From an uncultured Candidatus Saccharibacteria bacterium (GTDB lineage: Bacteria; Patescibacteria; Saccharimonadia; Saccharimonadales; UBA6022), in contig CAMLED010000008.1 of assembly GCA_946479115.1 (NCBI GenBank), positions 1 to 17,777 on the forward strand: a DNA stretch of 17,777 nt. The letters are read 5' to 3'. Below, piece by piece: positions 6,999 through 11,617 of this stretch (positions are counted from its first letter, which is position 1; every line of letters begins with the position of its first letter). The translations under genes were made by a program, and so were the position numbers. The notes beneath the pieces were generated by a model. It made no database searches. It was not told the DNA's origin and saw only the letters and a list, made by a program, of their open reading frames with translations.

Positions 6999-7430
6999 TT
7001 AAACGTTCGTCCCCTCGCTTCCGCCAGGTGCAAAACTGCCAATGACGAAATTGATTATTGCATATGCCAGTAGAGCAACGACAATACCGACAACTGCGTA
7101 TAGGATGGTGTTTTTTGCTGCAGAAACTTTACTCGCATCGCCGCCAGATACTATATAGCGTAAGCCTCCGATGATAATCATAATGACGCTAATTGCACCG
7201 ATAATAAACAGCAAGACATTTGTCACCGTCGTAAAGATGCCGGTTGCACCAAATAGGTCTGAGGCTTGGTCGGCACCCTTAGCTGCATCTGCCCCCTCCT
7301 TCATACCCAGGCTAAAAGCATAGCTAGTAGGACTCGTTACAAGCAGTGTTGTTATGTAAAATAAGGTTGCTAAAATTCCGCGCCACGCGCGCTTAAAAGT
7401 AATTGGTGATTTTGTATTTCTACACCACAT
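6999..7430 (-). CDS. T4SS_pilin-type (VirB2-like) protein, orphan pilin 7
   Basis: This 143-residue secreted pilin-like protein has a basic, rather long signal region (MWCRNTKSPITFKRAWR then a hydrophobic core) ending near YA|FS. The mature part (GADAAKGADQ, NVLLFIIGAISVIMIIIGG, RYIVSGGDAS, AKNTILYAVVGIVVA) is about 76% identical by eye to pilin 6 over 95 residues. It lies alone among tRNA genes on the opposite strand, about 1.6 kb from the array, with its own promoter. A recent duplicate of pilin 6 is the simplest explanation. The C-terminus carries an extra Gly/Ser-rich tail (APGGSEGTNV). Confidence 0.85.
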   Translation of the reverse strand: MWCRNTKSPITFKRAWRGILATLFYITTLLVTSPTSYAFSLGMKEGADAAKGADQASDLFGATGIFTTVTNVLLFIIGAISVIMIIIGGLRYIVSGGDASKVSAAKNTILYAVVGIVVALLAYAIINFVIGSFAPGGSEGTNV

Positions 7431-7466
7431 TCCTGAAATTATAGCAATTATTACAGAAATAGTCTA
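7431..7466 (-). promoter_or_regulatory. Leaderless-type promoter of orphan pilin 7
   Basis: Minus strand: TAGACT (7466-7461), 17 bp, extended -10 TGC TATAAT (7446-7438), then 7 nt (TTCAGGA) to the ATG at 7430. Transcription would start at about the start codon. Confidence 0.6.
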
Positions 7467-7484
7467 CTCGCGGCCCCTGTAATG

Positions 7485-7493
7485 TGCTACAAT
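7485..7493 (+). promoter_or_regulatory. Distal extended -10 promoter of tRNA-Ser(GCU)
   Basis: TGC TACAAT (7485-7493) would start transcription near 7500, about 125 nt before the tRNA gene. It is the best promoter-like site in the gap. No equally good box lies closer to the tRNA. Confidence 0.45.
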
Positions 7494-7499
7494 TGTCCA

Positions 7500-7624
7500 A
7501 GTACAAGACAGTACATAAGCCTATATCGAGGCGGCACTCAAGTAGCTCCACCGTGCGACGCAAATCAAAGACGGTTTACTAGTAGGAGATAATAGAGTAT
7601 TTCGCTACACGATACACCCTATGT
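7500..7624 (+). other. Long 5' leader region of tRNA-Ser(GCU), possible structured RNA
   Basis: About 125 nt with no ATG-started ORF of use. It contains complementary segments such as ACCGT...ACGGT and GGCAC...GTGC. It also holds a stretch (GACGGTTTACTA) resembling the anticodon arm of the downstream tRNA (GACGGTTTGCTA). It may be a processed leader, a decayed tRNA or an unknown small RNA. No known RNA family is recognised. Confidence 0.25.
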
Positions 7625-7717
7625 GGAGGGGTACCCAAGTGGCTTAAGGGGACGGTTTGCTAAATCGTTAGTCCGGAGAGATCTGGAGCGGGAGTTCGAA
7701 TCTCCCCTCCTCCGCCA
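7625..7717 (+). tRNA. tRNA-Ser (anticodon GCU)
   Basis: This is a 93-nt class II tRNA with CCA encoded. The acceptor GGAGGGG pairs with CTCCTCC (one G-U), discriminator G. The anticodon stem ACGGT/ATCGT encloses TTGCTAA, anticodon GCT at 7659-7661. A long variable arm and the T-arm GGGAG-TTCGAAT-CTCCC are present. It reads AGU/AGC. Confidence 0.96.
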
Positions 7718-7754
7718 AGAAAATACGTCGACCATTTGGTCGGCGTATTTTCTT
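7717..7754 (+). terminator. Terminator hairpin starting at the tRNA CCA end
   Basis: AAGAAAATACGTCGACC (7717-7733) pairs with 7738-7754 over 17 bp with one G-U. The loop is ATTT, and the 3' side contains TTTTCTTT. The first base is the terminal A of the tRNA. Confidence 0.75.
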
Positions 7755-7761
7755 TGTAGGT

Positions 7762-7886
7762 GAGATTAGAACTCCCGCGGTTTTGCATAGCAAAACGAGC
7801 GCGGAGTTCGGCGCAATGAATGAAGTAAAAACGTGTTTACATATTTTTACGAATGAACGGAGGAGCGAAGCGATATTTCCCCTCTA
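7762..7886. repeat. tRNA-linked structured repeat, copy A
   Basis: Three parts in order. (1) 7762-7778 is an inverted copy (16 of 17 bases) of the preceding tRNA's T-arm, tRNA bases 7688-7704. (2) A hairpin: GAACTCC (7769-7775) pairs with GGAGTTC (7803-7809), and an inner GTTTTGC/GCAAAAC stem encloses ATA. The right arm also repeats the T-arm in direct orientation. (3) A roughly 75-nt tail with ATGAAGTAAAAA, an AT-rich spacer, TTTTTACGAAT, then CGGA and a CCTCT end. A related unit follows tRNA-Arg at 9393-9524. It lies between the tRNA terminator and the next promoter, with no coding potential. Function unknown. Confidence 0.7.
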
Positions 7887-7901
7887 AAAACCATGAGGTA
7901 C

Positions 7902-7930
7902 TTGATTTATTATACTTTTTATGCTAATAT
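7902..7930 (+). promoter_or_regulatory. Leaderless-type promoter of the 159-residue gene
   Basis: TTGATT (7902-7907), 17-bp spacer ending in TGC, TAATAT (7925-7930), then 6 nt to the ATG at 7937. Transcription should start at the A of the ATG. Confidence 0.65.
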
Positions 7931-7936
7931 ATATCT

Positions 7937-8416
7937 ATGAATGAACAGCTGCCGGCTGAAAAACAAACATCAAAAATTACTCCCCTCGATCTTGCAAATT
8001 TAGCGCTACACCGTATTCGTAATGTTGAGAACGAAGCCGAAATTGATCCGATAGTTAAAGCGGGTGACGTTATCGAACAGGATGGTGTTAAGTTGATGTA
8101 CATACCTGAGTATTATTCATCAAAAAAGATAATTGACGGTACGTACGCTAGCGTCCAGCTTCCCTACACCTATCGTCAGTACTATTCTCATTCATTTGAG
8201 GATGAATCAACAAATCGTATGATTCCAGCCCCGGGTTGGGATTTAAGATTTCGACTTCAGGATAATGAAACAACCCAGAGGGTTCATGGTCGGAGTTTCA
8301 CTGCGCATGAATTGAGCGATGTGCCGAATAGTTTGCCAGATGATGAAGCTTTATTTCTTAGACCAGTTGATAGCTACGAAGTTGAAGAGTATTTAGAATC
8401 ACGTGAAGTAAGGTAA
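7937..8416 (+). CDS. Hypothetical acidic cytosolic protein, 159 residues
   Basis: No family is recognised. The protein is hydrophilic and acidic, without signal peptide, membrane helix or metal-binding motif. A Tyr-rich middle (PEYYSSKK, LPYTYRQYYSHSFED) is followed by APGWDLRFRLQDNE and an acidic C-terminus (EVEEYLESREVR). The start is fixed by a strong promoter ending 6 nt before the ATG, with no Shine-Dalgarno site. It stands alone between a tRNA repeat unit and a membrane-protein gene. Confidence 0.7.
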   Translation: MNEQLPAEKQTSKITPLDLANLALHRIRNVENEAEIDPIVKAGDVIEQDGVKLMYIPEYYSSKKIIDGTYASVQLPYTYRQYYSHSFEDESTNRMIPAPGWDLRFRLQDNETTQRVHGRSFTAHELSDVPNSLPDDEALFLRPVDSYEVEEYLESREVR

Positions 8417-8434
8417 CCTCAGGTTTTTTACTTC
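8405..8434 (+). terminator. Probable terminator overlapping the end of the 159-residue gene
   Basis: GAAGTAA (8405-8411) pairs with TTACTTC (8428-8434), with an inner AACC/GGTT stem around TCA and a run of six Ts (8424-8429). The left arm is within the last codons of the gene. Confidence 0.5.
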
Positions 8435-8450
8435 CCTCCCATTCCCCTCA

Positions 8451-8459
8451 TGCTATACT
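8451..8459 (+). promoter_or_regulatory. Leaderless-type extended -10 promoter of the 223-residue gene
   Basis: TGC TATACT (8451-8459) followed by AATTTT and the ATG at 8466. The 6-nt spacing puts the transcription start at the start codon. No convincing -35 is present. Confidence 0.6.
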
Positions 8460-8465
8460 AATTTT

Positions 8466-9137
8466 ATGCAACCAGACAATAACCCAGCTGACTGGAAACA
8501 GCCCGCTGAACAACCGTCACAATCTCCTTACGCTGCCGTCCCAGAGCCGGTACCTGCTGAAGCGCCCGTGGTAACGCTAACACCAGACGAGCCACTTGAT
8601 GATGCTGTGCCGTTCCAGCCCGAGATTGAAGAGCAAGAACCGGAGTTAGAAGAGGCACCTGCTCAAGCTCAATCAACTGAAGAGCCAGTGCGCTGGCAAG
8701 CTCAAGAGTATATTCAGCATGACAAGGGTACACTTTGGTTTGTTGCTTTTGTGCTTGTTAGCTTAGGCATGATGGCGATCGCTATTTTCGTCATCAAGTC
8801 GATTACCTTTAATATCTTGGTGCCAGTCATGGCGGCAGCACTGTTCGTCTATGTCAATCGCCCACCTCGTATGATTGACTACACACTGAGTCGCCAAGGA
8901 CTTCATATAAATGACCACTTGTATCCATTTGCTGAATTCAAGGGATTCGGAGTAATTCATGACGGCAAAGAATACTCGATTTTGCTTCTTCCTGTTAAGC
9001 GTTTTAAGCCAGGAGTATCAGTCTATTTCCCAGAAGCTGCAGGTGAAGCTATCGTTGATATGTTAGGCGCACGTTTGCCGATGCAGACGTTACATCTAGA
9101 TATTATCGATCGCGTGATTCGAAAACTACGCATTTAA
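8466..9137 (+). CDS. Hypothetical membrane protein with acidic Pro-rich N-terminal tail
   Basis: This 223-residue protein has a low-complexity, Pro/Glu/Ala-rich N-terminal region (1-75), a short conserved-looking lead-in (VRWQAQEYIQHDKG) and two adjacent membrane helices (about 89-110 and 113-131). A roughly 90-residue soluble domain follows (TLSRQGLHINDHLYPFAEFKGFGV...), rich in predicted beta strands and resembling PH-like domains found on small bacterial membrane proteins. That likeness is an impression only. Both ends are probably cytoplasmic. No enzymatic motif is seen. Confidence 0.75.
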   Translation: MQPDNNPADWKQPAEQPSQSPYAAVPEPVPAEAPVVTLTPDEPLDDAVPFQPEIEEQEPELEEAPAQAQSTEEPVRWQAQEYIQHDKGTLWFVAFVLVSLGMMAIAIFVIKSITFNILVPVMAAALFVYVNRPPRMIDYTLSRQGLHINDHLYPFAEFKGFGVIHDGKEYSILLLPVKRFKPGVSVYFPEAAGEAIVDMLGARLPMQTLHLDIIDRVIRKLRI

Positions 9138-9151
9138 ACCAAGGGTAAGCC

Positions 9152-9181
9152 TTGCCCTGACTATCTGTTACGTGGTACAAT
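9152..9181 (+). promoter_or_regulatory. Distal promoter of tRNA-Arg
   Basis: TTGCCC (9152-9157), an 18-bp spacer ending in TGG, TACAAT (9176-9181). The start would be near 9188, giving a leader of about 77 nt. The -35 overlaps a weak inverted repeat (9142-9158) after the upstream gene. A nearer weak box (TATACG, 9235-9240) is an alternative. Confidence 0.45.
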
Positions 9182-9192
9182 AGCCGATGTTC

Positions 9193-9254
9193 GCCGCTTT
9201 GCGGCTGAAGGCACCTTCTAGTTACACGCGGCGTTATACGCGTAAGTGTGTAAC
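9193..9254 (+). repeat. Two hairpins in the tRNA-Arg leader
   Basis: GCCGC TTT GCGGC (9193-9205) and GTTACAC (9221-9227)/GTGTAAC (9248-9254) are perfect inverted repeats between the distal promoter and the tRNA. Neither is followed by a T-tract, so they look like leader structure or binding sites rather than terminators. Confidence 0.4.
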
Positions 9255-9264
9255 ACCGCAATAT

Positions 9265-9341
9265 GGACCCGTAGCTCAGCTGGATAGAGCGTTGGCTTGC
9301 GGAGCCAAAGGTCGCAAGTTCGAATCTTGCCGGGTTCACCA
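9265..9341 (+). tRNA. tRNA-Arg (anticodon GCG)
   Basis: This is a 77-nt class I tRNA with CCA encoded. The acceptor GGACCCG pairs with CGGGTTC (one G-U), discriminator A. The D-arm GCTC-AGCTGGATA-GAGC includes A20, an arginine identity element. The anticodon stem TTGGC/GCCAA encloses TTGCGGA, anticodon GCG at 9299-9301. The T-arm is GCAAG-TTCGAAT-CTTGC. Most bacteria read CGN with an A34 (inosine) tRNA, so G34 is notable. Confidence 0.95.
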
Positions 9342-9381
9342 AGAAAACTACCTCATCGAAAGATGGGGTATTTTTCTTGGT
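9338..9381 (+). terminator. Terminator hairpin that includes the tRNA-Arg ACCA end
   Basis: ACCAAGAAAACTACCTCATC (9338-9357), loop GAAA, and 9362-9381 form a 20-position stem with one G-U and one mismatch. The 3' arm supplies the T-run. As at the other tRNAs, the stem starts within the CCA end. Confidence 0.75.
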
Positions 9382-9392
9382 AAGTTTCGCAT

Positions 9393-9524
9393 GACTTGAA
9401 CTTGCGACAGGGATTTTACTTTAGTAAAATACCGTTGTCGCAAGTTCGGTGAAGTGCATGAAGTAAAAAGTATTTATATTTTTTACGAATAAGCGGAAAA
9501 GGCGTAGCCGCTATCTTGCCTCTT
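9393..9524. repeat. tRNA-linked structured repeat, copy B
   Basis: 9393-9408 is an inverted copy (14 of 16) of the tRNA-Arg T-arm (9311-9326). It forms the left arm of a long hairpin: GAACTTGCGACA (9398-9409) pairs exactly with TGTCGCAAGTTC (9436-9447), and inside it ATTTTACT/AGTAAAAT pairs around TT. The right arm again repeats the tRNA sequence directly. The tail (9448-9524) aligns with copy A over about 75 nt, sharing ATGAAGTAAAAA, TTTTTACGAAT, CGGA and the CCTCT end. The arms of A and B differ from each other, but each matches its own tRNA. Confidence 0.7.
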
Positions 9525-9897
9525 AAGTCCGTGAACTCTCCATCGGCAAATAATATTCGCTATCGCTTGGTGCACCCGGAGTGTCGTTTCCGTGCATCCA
9601 GCCGCCGCCTTCACTAAAACCGATCACTAATAATAGGATAAAAAATCCGATGGCGATTAATGAAAAGAATGTTCCGACCGAGCCGAGGATGATACCAGCA
9701 ATACTGAGTCCACGGTCGGCAAGTTTACGGCGAAGTGCCATTGTGCCGATAATAATTGCAGGAACACCTGTCAGCAGTCCAAGCGCAAGTACAGAGACAA
9801 TACCTAGAATGAGCGATGTTAACGGCATGCCGCTAGTGTTGGGTGTCGCCACTGGTGCTGGCGGAGTTGGTTCTGCTGGGGGTGTATGAGTAGTCAT
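9523..9897 (-). CDS. DUF4190-like small membrane protein
   Basis: This 124-residue protein has a Pro/Thr-rich N-terminal tail (1-23) and two hydrophobic helices (about 27-52 and 64-93) joined by GTMALRRKLADRGLSIAG. That layout matches the DUF4190 pattern (SLILGIVS...GIxALRR...GLSIAGIILG). A short polar C-terminus follows. The function of the family is unknown. Its last codons touch the end of repeat copy B, so a transcript of this gene would run into the repeat in the opposite sense. Confidence 0.8.
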   Translation of the reverse strand: MTTHTPPAEPTPPAPVATPNTSGMPLTSLILGIVSVLALGLLTGVPAIIIGTMALRRKLADRGLSIAGIILGSVGTFFSLIAIGFFILLLVIGFSEGGGWMHGNDTPGAPSDSEYYLPMESSRT

Positions 9898-9913
9898 TGC
9901 TTATATTCTAGCA
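9898..9913 (-). promoter_or_regulatory. Leaderless-type promoter of the DUF4190-like gene
   Basis: Minus strand TGC TAGAAT (9913-9905) followed by 7 nt and the ATG at 9897. No ribosome-binding site fits in between. Confidence 0.5.
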
Positions 9914-9953
9914 AATCGCCGCTCGACTCGCTATCAATAATCTGGCAGACATT

Positions 9954-9962
9954 TGTTATACT
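9954..9962 (+). promoter_or_regulatory. Extended -10 promoter of tRNA-Ser(CGA)
   Basis: TGT TATACT (9954-9962) lies 12 nt before the tRNA, placing the start near 9969. The -35 (TCAATA, 9934-9939) is weak. Confidence 0.55.
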
Positions 9963-9974
9963 AAACCAAGGTCT

Positions 9975-10064
9975 GGAGAGGTGTCCGAGTGGTTGAAGGT
10001 GCCGCTCTCGAAAAGCGGTGTGGGGTAAAACTCACCGAGAGTTCGAATCTCTTCCTCTCCGCCA
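9975..10064 (+). tRNA. tRNA-Ser (anticodon CGA)
   Basis: This is a 90-nt class II tRNA with CCA encoded. The acceptor is GGAGAGG/CCTCTCC. The anticodon stem CCGCT/AGCGG encloses CTCGAAA, anticodon CGA. A long variable arm and the T-arm GAGAG-TTCGAAT-CTCTT (closing G-U) are present. It reads UCG. Confidence 0.96.
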
Positions 10065-10102
10065 TAAAAAATCACACTGTAATGAGTGTTATTTTTTATG
10101 GC
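10061..10102 (+). terminator. Terminator hairpin that includes the tRNA-Ser(CGA) GCCA end
   Basis: GCCATAAAAAATCACACT (10061-10078), loop GTAATG, and 10085-10102 form an 18-position stem with one mismatch. The 3' arm carries a run of six Ts. Confidence 0.75.
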
Positions 10103-10131
10103 ATCAAGCCCATACTGTTACTAGACTACCA

Positions 10132-10159
10132 TTGTTAAAATATGTTTTCATGATATAAT
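10132..10159 (+). promoter_or_regulatory. Promoter of the 139-residue gene
   Basis: TTGTTA (10132-10137), 16-bp spacer ending in TGA, TATAAT (10154-10159). The leader is about 35-43 nt. Confidence 0.55.
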
Positions 10160-10167
10160 AACTATTG

Positions 10168-10200
10168 TCTCTAAACGGAGATCCTACTCCCCTGAAAGGG
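10168..10200 (+). promoter_or_regulatory. Leader with overlapping small hairpins around the ribosome site
   Basis: Three mutually competing pairings exist: TCTC (10168-10171) with GAGA (10178-10181), GGAG (10177-10180) with CTCC (10187-10190), and CCCT (10190-10193) with AGGG (10197-10200). The last one masks the Shine-Dalgarno sequence GAAAGGG. The arms are only 4 bp, so the claim is weak. Confidence 0.25.
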
Positions 10201-10208
10201 TGATTCGA

Positions 10209-10619
10209 TTGATTAGTGATATCACAGGTTCGTTTGCTGGTCTGACGGATGAGCAGCGAGAGAAGCTCTCCGCTTACCTGACGATGCGGAATGACTACCT
10301 GCTGGCGCAGATTGAATTAAATCGACGTCGAGCCGCGGTATTGAAAAATCCCTCACCGGCAGAAGAAGCAGCAATACGGGAATATTCCTCGATAGTTGTT
10401 GCTCCGATGCGACGCAAGTGTGGTCAGACTGCACTCGGGCTGATGCAAGATTCGGTGGACGTAGAGGCTCTCGAATCAATGCTGCCGATGGTACTGATGG
10501 CGCTGACTCAAAGCATCAACATTCCGTTGTTGCTTGCGACAATCGGCCTCGAACCTGACTCCATCGAGCAGGTCACGAGTGGCGTTTCGGCGTACTTCAA
10601 AAAAGGTATGAAGGAGTAA
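10209..10619 (+). CDS. Hypothetical small helical protein, about 136 residues
   Basis: No family is recognised. It is a soluble, mostly helical protein with charged first half (LTDEQREKLSAYLTMRNDYLLAQIELNRRRAAVL), a single cysteine and a Leu/Met-rich second half. Two starts are possible. The TTG at 10209 has GAAAGGG at a normal distance. The GTG at 10200 overlaps that Shine-Dalgarno site, so the TTG is preferred. The reading frame has consistent codon use and is framed by a promoter and a terminator, so it is probably real. Confidence 0.65.
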   Translation: MISDITGSFAGLTDEQREKLSAYLTMRNDYLLAQIELNRRRAAVLKNPSPAEEAAIREYSSIVVAPMRRKCGQTALGLMQDSVDVEALESMLPMVLMALTQSINIPLLLATIGLEPDSIEQVTSGVSAYFKKGMKE

Positions 10620-10636
10620 TCATTCAATCACGTAGG

Positions 10637-10668
10637 GCCTGGATGGCTGCATGTTCGTTCATCCAGGC
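10637..10668 (+). repeat. 9-bp hairpin before the terminator
   Basis: GCCTGGATG (10637-10645) and CATCCAGGC (10660-10668) form a perfect stem with a 14-nt loop, directly upstream of the terminator. There is no T-tract of its own. Confidence 0.5.
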
Positions 10669-10670
10669 AA

Positions 10671-10718
10671 AGGACTTTGTCGTTACCGCTACGGTAGCAC
10701 TGGCAAAGTCCTCTTTTT
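10671..10718 (+). terminator. Terminator after the 139-residue gene
   Basis: AGGACTTTGTC (10671-10681) pairs with GGCAAAGTCCT (10702-10712) with one G-U, and an inner ACCG/CGGT stem, followed by CTTTTT. It sits between convergent genes. Confidence 0.75.
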
Positions 10719-10733
10719 ATTTGAATGATCTTG

Positions 10734-11180
10734 TTAAAATAATCCTTTTAGCCTATCAAAGTCGGGCTTCAGCGTTCGCGAATGTTGCGTTACTTCGCTT
10801 AAAAACCCTTGGTCACGTCGAAAGATAATGTCCCGCACCACATAAAAAATCATAACTGGGTATGGCGTTTGGATGGTTTCACGGGCGAACTGCAACTTGC
10901 CGACGAACTGCTTGGTTGCGGTTTTCTGCTCGGCACTTAAACGCGGGGACAACTGGTACAGAATAAAACGAACAATGAGCCATACGATCGTTCCGGCAAT
11001 GCCAAGGATAACAACGGGAATTGCTAGTAACCACCACCATGCGGATATATTTGCAGCTAGCAAAATCGTAATAAGAACTAAACATGCAATTAATCCCAAT
11101 CCGACCCAAAAGAACGGCCGGATAAATTGTCGGGCGAACTCGGCAGTAATGGCACGGATGGCGGCGATACTTGGCTTCAT
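10734..11180 (-). CDS. Hypothetical two-helix membrane protein, 148 residues
   Basis: A basic/amphipathic N-terminal segment (1-20) precedes two membrane helices (about 22-43 and 46-75, Trp-rich at WWWLL). A cytoplasmic C-terminal half follows with Lys/Arg-rich sequence (LSAEQKTATKQFVGKLQFARE, RRDQGF). No catalytic motif or known family is recognised. It starts 38 nt from the HIT gene, divergently, with a promoter that leaves no leader. Confidence 0.75.
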   Translation of the reverse strand: MKPSIAAIRAITAEFARQFIRPFFWVGLGLIACLVLITILLAANISAWWWLLAIPVVILGIAGTIVWLIVRFILYQLSPRLSAEQKTATKQFVGKLQFARETIQTPYPVMIFYVVRDIIFRRDQGFLSEVTQHSRTLKPDFDRLKGLF

Positions 11181-11218
11181 ACTTCTAGTATACCCCTCTT
11201 TAGAGGTACAATAAGGTC
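11181..11218. promoter_or_regulatory. 38-bp divergent region with two leaderless-type promoters
   Basis: Minus: TATACT (11192-11187), 6 nt, ATG 11180. Plus: TACAAT (11207-11212), 6 nt, ATG 11219. A palindrome CCTCT-TT-AGAGG (11195-11206) lies exactly between the two -10 boxes. Each -35 zone overlaps the other gene's -10, so the promoters probably exclude one another. Confidence 0.5.
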
Positions 11219-11617
11219 ATGACTGATTCTATTTTTACCAAGATTATTAACGGCGAAATTCATCAAGAGATTATTTTTGAAGATGACCAATGTGTCGTAA
11301 TGATGACTCACGATCCTTTAACACCAGGCCACTGCTTGGTTATTCCCCGTGAGCAAATCGATCATTTATGGGACACGAGCGATGAACTGTATCAGCATTT
11401 GATGACAGTAACGAAGCTAATGGCGCAAAAAATGAAACAAGTGTATGGCTACACGCGTGTCGGTAGTATTGTCGAAGGGTTTGGTGTGCCACATGCGCAT
11501 ATTCATGTTGTCGGCCTCGATCAGGGGCTCGAGCCAACTATTCAACATCACGCTGCCCACGGGGGCATTGCCTCTCCTGAGCAGCTTAAGATTGAAGCGG
11601 ATAAGTTACGCGCGTGA
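11219..11617 (+). CDS. HIT-family nucleotide hydrolase/transferase
   Basis: This 132-residue histidine-triad protein has the motif HAHIHVVGL with H92, H94 and H96. The typical N-terminal part is present (SIFTKIINGEIHQEIIFEDDQ...DPLTPGHCLVIPREQIDHLWD). Family members hydrolyse or transfer nucleotide phosphoramidates and related compounds; the substrate here is unknown. Length is normal. AAGG just before the ATG could assist translation, but the -10 spacing implies a start at the ATG. It overlaps rlmH by 4 bp. Confidence 0.93.
   Translation: MTDSIFTKIINGEIHQEIIFEDDQCVVMMTHDPLTPGHCLVIPREQIDHLWDTSDELYQHLMTVTKLMAQKMKQVYGYTRVGSIVEGFGVPHAHIHVVGLDQGLEPTIQHHAAHGGIASPEQLKIEADKLRA

Noticed and set aside
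6681..7073. Open frame over the end of comF, tRNA-Ser(UGA) and its terminator
   Set aside because: It runs through a certain tRNA gene and its terminator; the frame is accidental. The same holds for the minus frame at 6731-7042.
7500..7624. Possible SRP (4.5S) RNA or other known small RNA before tRNA-Ser(GCU)
   Set aside because: The conserved SRP tetraloop and GGTCAGG/AGCAGCC-like helix are not present; no other known RNA family matches by eye.
8464..8733. Minus-strand frame opposite the Pro/Glu-rich N-terminus of the 223-residue membrane protein
   Set aside because: Leu/Ala-rich artefact of the repetitive coding strand; the plus frame has a promoter and membrane helices.
9103..9399. Open frames covering tRNA-Arg on both strands (9103-9342 minus, 9187-9399 plus)
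   Set aside because: They translate the tRNA itself and its leader; no independent support.
7762..9524. CRISPR-like or classical integrative element reading of the tRNA-linked repeats
   Set aside because: There are only two copies, with no spacers, no cas or integrase gene, and the copied tRNA segment does not extend to the tRNA 3' end as a normal attachment site would.
10643..10828. 61-codon plus-strand frame after the 139-residue gene
   Set aside because: It passes through a clear terminator and overlaps the opposite membrane-protein gene.
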